Origin: Tragulus kanchil | Taxonomy: Eukaryota; Chordata; Mammalia; Artiodactyla; Tragulidae | Length of the DNA stretch: 64,000 nt | Assembly: GCA_022376925.1 (NCBI GenBank) | Contig: JAIOJX010000031.1 | Span: 139,270,854-139,334,853, forward strand | Direction: 5' to 3' | In this document: positions 51,002 through 60,000 of the stretch, in pieces | Position numbering within the stretch: the stretch's first letter is position 1 | How the letters are laid out: each line of letters opens with the position of its first letter | Notes under the pieces: generated by a model | Told to the model about the DNA's origin: nothing | Databases searched by the model: none | The model's input: only the letters and a program-made list of their open reading frames with translations | Made by a program: the position numbers and the translations under genes

Positions 51002-54000
51002 GTCACTTCAGTCATGTCCGACTCTTTGTGACCCTATGGACTGTAGCCGGCCAGGCTCCTCTGTCCATCAGATTCTCCAGATAAGAACACTGGAGTGGGT
51101 TGCCATGCCTTCCTCTAGGGAATCTTCTGGACTTAGGAATCAAGTTCATGTCTTTTATGTCTACTACGTTGGCAGGTGGGTTCTTTACCACTAGCACCAC
51201 CTGAGAAACCCTGAAATGACAGACTACAGATTATTACAGTCTCCTAATCTTATTTTCAGTCTGTATATAAGTTACTCTCAGGGTGAATGAATGATAAACT
51301 CAGAAATGTCTGGGGAATTTCTCTGCCATTTATCCATTCATCTAAAGATAATGCTCTAGAAGGCAGCAGAGACACCAATTAGAAGATGATTGGTTTAAAA
51401 ATAAAAATCCCGGGGCTTCCCCTGGTGGTCCAGCGGGTAAGGACACTGCCTTGCAGTGCAAGGGGCGCCGGTTCGAGCCCTGGCCTGGGAAGATCCCAGG
51501 TGCCGCGGAGCGGCTGGACCGATGTGTCCAATCACCGAGCCGGAGCTCTGGAGCGCATGCGCCCAGAGCCGGTGCTCTGCGACGATAGACGCCACCGTGA
51601 TGGGAAGCCCACAGGAGCCAAAGAACAAAGACGGATGAACACAGAGAAATGAAAGACCAATAGAAGTGGCCCGCCTGCTCCCCTCCCTACCCAGCCCGAC
51701 CCCTGCCCAAAATAAATAAATAAATAAATCTTTAAAAAAATAAAAAAATAAAAAAAATCCTGATACATACTTAAAATCAAGTGATTTAGAAAGAATGAAA
51801 AAAAGGATAGGCAAAGAGGTAACAAGAATTTCAAAAAGATGAGGTGGATTTAAAGCTAAAAGAAACAACAGGACAAAAGAGATATTTTAAAATGTTAAAG
51901 AGAATAAACAATAGCCAAAGACCTACACACACTGAAAAATAGTAATTAAACACTTAGAAATGCAAACAGAATCTGACAAAAATAAAGTTACAGGAGGAGA
52001 TTGAAATATACCTTTTTCATAACCCAATAGACAGATCAAATAGACAGTTTCAGCAAGTGCCTAGAATTCAACAAAGCAATTAACACACCATAGCTTTATA
52101 TTTGAATAGAGAACACATTTTTTATACAGCAAGAGAAAATTCATAAGAATATTTACATATTCACCAAAAGAAAACCTTAGCATTCAAAACAGTAAGGAGT
52201 TTAGGACCATCTGCAGTATTCTAAAGCAATAACTCAAAATAAAATTGAAAGATAACATCAATAGATGTTAAGAAACACTGCTCTAAAATGCCATTATTTT
52301 AAAGAAAAAAATTAATGGAAATTAGACTGTTTCATATCAAAATCTATGAGATGAAGGCAAAATCTATGCCCAGAAGAAAATTTACAGCCCAAACTAAAGG
52401 TAATGGTTCTTGTTTTTATGAAAAAATTAATGTTTTTATTAATTTAATGACACAGAAGAATAATTAATATGAAAAAGAGAGAATTCATACATTAAAACCA
52501 GCTAAGATGAATGGAAAGCAAGGAGATCAAGCCAGTCCATCTTAAAGGAGATCGACCCTGAACACTCTTTGGAAGGACTGATGCTGAAGCTGAAGCGTCA
52601 ATGCTTTGGTCACCTGATACGAACAGCCAATTCAATGGAAAAGACCCTCCTGCTGGGAAAGACTGAAGATAGAGGGAGAAGAGAACGGCACAGGATGAGA
52701 TGGTTGGATGGAATCACCGCTTCAGTGAACATGAAGTTGGGCCAACTCCAGGAGATGGTGAGGGATAGGGAAGAAAGCCTGGCGTGCTACAGTCCGTGGG
52801 GTCACAAAGAGTCAGACGGGACGCGGCGACTGAAGAACAACAAAGATGAATGAAATACAATATTAAAGATAGTTAAAAGGATAAATCCAAAGCTAACTTT
52901 TTAAAAATCCAAGGGACAAATAATATGAATATCATGAGCACTGTCAAAAGAAAAGTCAAAAATATACAAGATTTATATGAGAAAGGATGCAGACGCGAGG
53001 ATAAGAACTACATTAAGTGAATAATAATAGAATACTCTATGCACCTCTACGTGATACATCGGAAAACCCAACATAAATGAACAATTCCTATCATACAATA
53101 TGCTATCAAAATGGACATAATACAGAGTAGAAAAATTGAGTAGAGCAATTCCTGAAGTAAAAGTTGAAAAATGGTAGACACTTTCCCATTTATAAAAGGC
53201 CCTGGGACAAGTGGTTTCACAGCGAGTGCTACCTAACATTTAAAAAGCAAATAATCCTAATGTTACTTCAGCTATTTCAGGCCACATAAAATATAGGCAT
53301 CTCTATTTTCTGATTTTCCTTGTTATGGCTTCTTAGATAACACCCATCATTTAAAAACAGACATGTAATTTCCAAATACATAGGACTTTCAAGTATCTTT
53401 GATATTAATTTCTCATTTAAATGCTTTCTTCTCTGCAACCACCCTCAGTGTTTTTTCAGTCTTTTAACTTTATTGAGGCTTTCAATGGCTAAGTCAAAGA
53501 TATCTCTTGGTAACTGTCACATTTCACTTGAAAATACATGGGTTATTTTCAAATATATTTCGATATTGATTTCTAACATAATTCTACAGTGATAAGAGAA
53601 CAGACTCTGTATGATGCCAATACCTTTAGACCATGAAATTTTTGCACCTTGTTCTATGTCCCTGAGTATGTTCCAGTGTCACTTGGTTTATAGTCTCTGG
53701 GAGCTTGAATAGAATTTGTATCCTGCTGTTGTTGTATTAAAATTATATCACTCTTAATTATGTTGAATTGGTTCATAGTGCTTTTCAGGTCTACTATATC
53801 CTTCATTTTTTCCTTTTTTTAGTATGCTCAAAAATTAGGGAAAGACTGAAGATAGAGGGAGAAGAGAACGGCACAGGATGAGATGGTTGGATGGAATCAC
53901 CGCTTCAGTGAACATGAAGTTGGGCCAACTCCAGGAGATGGTGAGGGATAGGGAAGAAAGCCTGGCGTGCTACAGTCCGTGGGGTCACAAAGAGTCAGAC

Positions 54001-57000
54001 GGGACGCGGCGACTGAAGAACAACAAAGATGAATGAAATACAATATTAAAGATAGTTAAAAGGATAAATCCAAAGCTAACTTTTTAAAAATCCAAGGGAC
54101 AAATAATATGAATATCATGAGCACTGTCAAAAGAAAAGTCAAAAATATACAAGATTTATATGAGAAAGGATGCAGACGCGAGGATAAGAACTACATTAAG
54201 TGAATAATAATAGAATACTCTATGCACCTCTACGTGATACATCGGAAAACCCAACATAAATGAACAATTCCTATCATACAATATGCTATCAAAATGGACA
54301 TAATACAGAGTAGAAAAATTGAGTAGAGCAATTCCTGAAGTAAAAGTTGAAAAATGGTAGACACTTTCCCATTTATAAAAGGCCCTGGGACAAGTGGTTT
54401 CACAGCGAGTACTACCTAACATTTAAAAAGCAAATAATCCTAATGTTACTTCAGCTATTTCAGGCCACATAAAATATAGGCATCTCTATTTTCTGATTTT
54501 CCTTGTTATGGCTTCTTAGATAACACCCATCATTTAAAAACAGACATGTAATTTCCAAATACATAGGACTTTCAAGTATCTTTGATATTAATTTCTCATT
54601 TAAATGCTTTCTTCTCTGTAATCACCCTCTGTGGATTTTCAGTCTTTTAACTTTATTGAGGCTTTCAATGGATAAGTCAAAGATCTCTCTTGGTAAATGT
54701 CATATTGCCCTCGAAAATACATGGGTTATTTTCAAATATATTTCGATATTGATTTCTAACATAATTCTACAGTGATAAGAGAACAGACTCTGTATGATGC
54801 CAATACCTTTAGACCATGAAATTTTTGCACCTTGTTCTATGTCCCTGAGTATGTTCCAGTGTCACTTGGTTTATAGTCTCTGGGAGCTTGAATAGAATTT
54901 GTATCCTGCTGTTGTTGTATTAAAATTATATCACTCTTAATTATGTTGAATTGGTTCATAGTGCTTTTCAGGTCTACTATATCCTTCTACTTTTCTGTCT
55001 ATTCACTATAGTAATGTTTGAGTGGTAGATAATGACTCCAACTAAAAATCTTAATTTATCTACTTAAAAAAATAATAGTGACCTATAGTAGAACTATATG
55101 TAACTTTAGTCTGTATTTCCCAAGTCTCCTGTAAATGTGTTACCAGACTTTCATAATTTAAAACATAAAAAATTAAGAAAATACAGGCATTTCTGCATTA
55201 ATTTGACAAGCCATCATGTTGCATGATTCAGAGAACCCAAAGCTGGTACTCTGTGGCAACCTAGAGCGGTGGGAATGGGGAGGGAGGCAAAAGGGTGGTT
55301 TAGGAGGGCAGAAGATATATGTATAACTATGGCTAATTCATGTTGATGTAAGGCAGAAACCATCACAATACTGTACAGTAATTATCATCCAATTAAAAAA
55401 TAAAATGAAAAGTTTAAAAATAAATTATTAGGCAAAAATCAAGACTATCTCACAATAATATGGATGCAAAATTATTTTTTAAATTTTAGCTATAGGTTAA
55501 ATGTATGAATATATGGCAAATATATCCATGTATGAAATGAATAATCAATTGTGACCAAGTAGGATTTATCATAGCAGGTGAATAAATCCTTCTATAATAA
55601 ATCCCAATGGGGCTTCCCTGGTGGTCCAGTGGGTAAGGACACCGCCTTGCAGTGCAAGGGGTGCCGGTTCGATCCCTGGCCTGGGAAGATCCCACGTGCT
55701 GCAGAGCAGCTGGACTGATGTGTCCAATTACCGAGCCAGAGCTCTGGAGCGCATGCGCCCAGAGCCGGCGCTCAGCAACCACAGACGCCACCACGATGGG
55801 AGGCCCACAGGAGCCAAAGAACAAAGACGGATGAAAATAGAGAAATGAAAGACCAATAGAAGTGGCCCACCCATCCCCCTCCCCCCACTCCCCACCCCCC
55901 AAAAGATAGATAAATAAATAAAAATAAATGTTAAAATAAATCCAAATGGTTAGGATATCAAGATATCTAATAGCATGATTATTACATCAATAAATTAAAG
56001 GAAAACTATATAATCATATCAGTAGATGACAGAAAAGCAATAAACAGAATCAAGCAATTATTACTAACAAAAACTTTATGTGGGCTAAGAGTAAAGCTGC
56101 TGAATATTACAAACCATTCCAAATATAGTGGCAAACATCATTCTAAATGATGGAATGCTAACTCACTTTAAATACAATCAGAAACAAAATGAGGCTTGAC
56201 TGCCTTCATCAGTATTGACATTGTCTTGGAAAGTATCTAATGCACCATGTCAAGAGGAATACAGAATTTTTATAAATATTAGGAGGAATATGTTTTCAAT
56301 TTTCTCCTGATATGATTGTCCTTCCACAAAACTCAAGAAATTCTAGTCCAAAAATAACAATATATGGCGTGGTTATTGGTGTACTAGAAAAACATTTAAC
56401 AGTAGTCTTTTTTCTACAGTAGTCATACCAGTTAAAAATGGGAAAATATTTTCTTCTTACAAGCAAAAGTCTGTAACCAAGAGAGGAGTATGTTTAACAA
56501 GAAAATAATGAAGGTCTCCAAGTGCAGGCTAGTCCCACCAGTATTTCACTCGGTACAGACCCCCTATTTGGGTAGCATCAGGTCCTCACTGTTCCATTTA
56601 ATATGGGTACCTCTGTGCACGCTCTTCCTCCTGCTCACCCATGCTGTTTTTCCTACCTGCAATGCTTTGCCCCCTTTTTCATGGGATAAATCACTTGGCC
56701 TTTAAAAGCCCAGCTCAAGATTGATCTCCTCTTTTACTTTCTACTAACCCCCCTTTAGGCAAAAGTACACTTTAGGTGAATTTTCTCTGAGGAAGGAGAG
56801 AAGATTGAGAGAAGGAAATGAATGGAAGGAGGCACAGGAAGCGAGTTGAGAAGACAAGGAGAAAGTAAGGAGGAAAAGATGAATAGAGATTTGATCAGTT
56901 CAATTTAGTTACTCACTTGTGTCTGTCTCTGTGAATCCAATGGCACACCAGGAAAAGATGAATAGAGCATCTTGATCAGTTCATATTACTCAAAAAGATA

Positions 57001-60000
57001 GATAAATAAATGAAAATAAATGTTAAAATAAATCCAAATGGTTAGGATATCAAGATATCTAATAGCATGATTATTACATCAATAAATTAAAGGAAAACTA
57101 TATAATCATATCAGTAGATGACAGAAAAGCAATAAACAGAATCAAGCAATTATTACTAACAAAAACTTTATGTGGGCTAAGAGTAAAGCTGCTGAATATT
57201 ACAAACCATTCCAAATATAGTGGCAAACATCATTCTAAATGATGGAATGCTAACTCACTTTAAATACAATCAGAAACAAAATGAGGCTTGACTGCCTTCA
57301 TCAGTATTGACATTGTCTTGGAAAGTATCTAATGCACCATGTCAAGAGGAATACAGAATTTTTATAAATATTAGGAGGAATATGTTTTCAATTTTCTCCT
57401 GATATGATTGTCCTTCCACAAAACTCAAGAAATTCTAGTCCAAAAATAACAATATATGGCGTGGTTATTGGTGTACTAGAAAAACATTTAACAGTAGTCT
57501 TTTTTCTACAGTAGTCATACCAGTTAAAAATGGGAAAATATTTTCTTCTTACAAGCAAAAGTCTGTAACCAAGAGAGGAGTATGTTTAACAAGAAAATAA
57601 TGAAGGTCTCCAAGTGCAGGCTAGTCCCACCAGTATTTCACTCGGTACAGACCCCCTATTTGGGTAGCATCAGGTCCTCACTGTTCCATTTAATATGGGT
57701 ACCTCTGTGCACGCTCTTCCTCCTGCTCACCCATGCTGTTTTTCCTACCTGCAATGCTTTGCCCCCTTTTTCATGGGATAAATCACTTGGCCTTTAAAAG
57801 CCCAGCTCAAGATTGATCTCCTCTTTTACTTTCTACTAACCCCCCTTTAGGCAAAAGTACACTTTAGGTGAATTTTCTCTGAGGAAGGAGAGAAGATTGA
57901 GAGAAGGAAATGAATGGAAGGAGGCACAGGAAGCGAGTTGAGAAGACAAGGAGAAAGTAAGGAGGAAAAGATGAATAGAGATTTGATCAGTTCAATTTAG
58001 TTACTCACTTGTGTCTGTCTCTGTGAATCCATGGCCATGGCACACCAGGTTTCCCTGTCCTTCACCATCTCCCAGAGTTTGCTCAAACTCATGTCCATTG
58101 ACTCAGTGATGCCATCCAACCATCTTGTCCTCTATTGCCTCCTTCTCCTTTTGCATTCTGTTTTTCTCACCTTCAGCTCGTTTCCAATGAGCTGTCTCTT
58201 CACATCAGGTGGCCAATCTATTGTAGCTTCCGTTTCAGCATTAGTCCTTCCAATGAATATTCAGGGTTGATTTCCTTTAGAATCGACGGGCTTGATCTCC
58301 TTGCAGCCCAGGGGACTCTCAAGAGTCTTCTCCAACACCACAGTTCAAAAGCATCAATTCTTCTGCACTTAGCCTTCTTATCGTCCAACTCTCACATCCA
58401 TACATGACTTCTGGAAATTATATGGACTTTTGCTGGCAAAGTGATGTCTCTGCTTTTGAATACGCTGTCTGGGTTTGTCATAGACAATAATAGAGATTAA
58501 GCAAATGAATAGAGATTAAACAAAAGAATAAAGATTAAACAAATGCCAATAGAGAACCCAGCCAAAGTCTTTTTTTTTTTTTTTTTAAAGATTTATTTAT
58601 TTATTTATTTTGGTGCGGGTGGGGTGGGGAGGGAGGGGAGCAGGCGGGCCACTTCTATTGATCTTTCATTTGTCCATTTTCATCCATCTTTGTTCTTTGA
58701 CCCGTGTGGGCCTCCCATCACGGTGGCCTCTGCTGTCGCAGAGCACCGGCTCTGGGCGCATGCGCTCCAGAGCTCCAGCTGCTCGGTAATTGGACGTATC
58801 AGTCCAGCCGCTCCGCGGCACGTGGGATCTTCCCAGGCCAGGGATCGAACCGGTGCCCCTTGCACTGCAAGGCAGTGTCCTTACCCACTGGACCACCAGG
58901 GAAGCCCCCAGCCAAAGTCTTGGAAAGACCTCAGATCCAGTAACGTTTGAAGCCCTTGCAGTCTTCCAGACCTCATCCCCCTTCCTGTCCGCCTACCACT
59001 CACCCCAACCAGGATCTAACTCCCCAGTGACATCTGTCCAATTTCAGAGTTAGACATCAAGGATGCACTTGCTCAAGAGTCTACTCAGCGCCCAACGTTC
59101 CACCAACGACAAAGCGTCATAGAACCCGTATTACAGGACACTGTTTTTGCCCCAAGGAAGTCGATTTTCATGAGAGACTGGCTGAGCAAGGCACCCGATC
59201 CCTCTTACGAGCGTAAGCTGAAGAGCCTCATGGAGAAGGGCACGGACCCCAAGGCGGAGACGGTGAGGATGCTGAAGCCGGAAGAGGTGCTGAGCTGCCG
59301 GTGAGCATGCCTGCGTGGGTGGGGCTGGGCGCGTCCTACAGGACCAGGCTCTGCTCATGACAGTCTGTGGTTCAGACACCAGGGCTGAGCCCGGAGCAAG
59401 GGAGGGGGGTTGCAGCATCATCGGGCTCTGTCTTTGAGTCCCAAAGGGCTGAAGCTGGTGGCTCCATTGGCCTCACTTGCTCATGAACCACCTCCTGAAT
59501 GGGCACAACATCTAGGTGCTTCCATTCTGACACTATGCCTTTGGGCATGTAAACCACCTTCCCACAACTTAAGTTTGTTTCACAAAAGAAATCATGACTA
59601 TCACTCACAAAGGAAAGACTGCACTGTCTGTGGCCTTGTTTTAATAGGAAATACCCCCCTGAGATTCTTTACACAATGGTGTTGAATTGCTGGGTGAGTA
59701 GCTGCCATCCCCGGGGGCTACCTGCTGTATGCTTGGGGTTTTAGACTCTAAAGTGACCATAGACAAGGCACAAAACCATTTGGCATGTGTGCTCTTACCA
59801 AGGGTCTCCTTTCTTGCTGTCCATTGTTGTAATTATCAAACCCCACTGATTTTCAGCAACACTAAACAGCGGGGTTTCTGCCCCTAATCTGAGCATCCCT
59901 CCCAGCCCCATGTTACTCTTTACTGTAAAGATATAACTGACGAGGTTCAGAACCTTCAGTAAAGGAGGACATAGGACAACAGAATAAGGTAGTCACCCTT

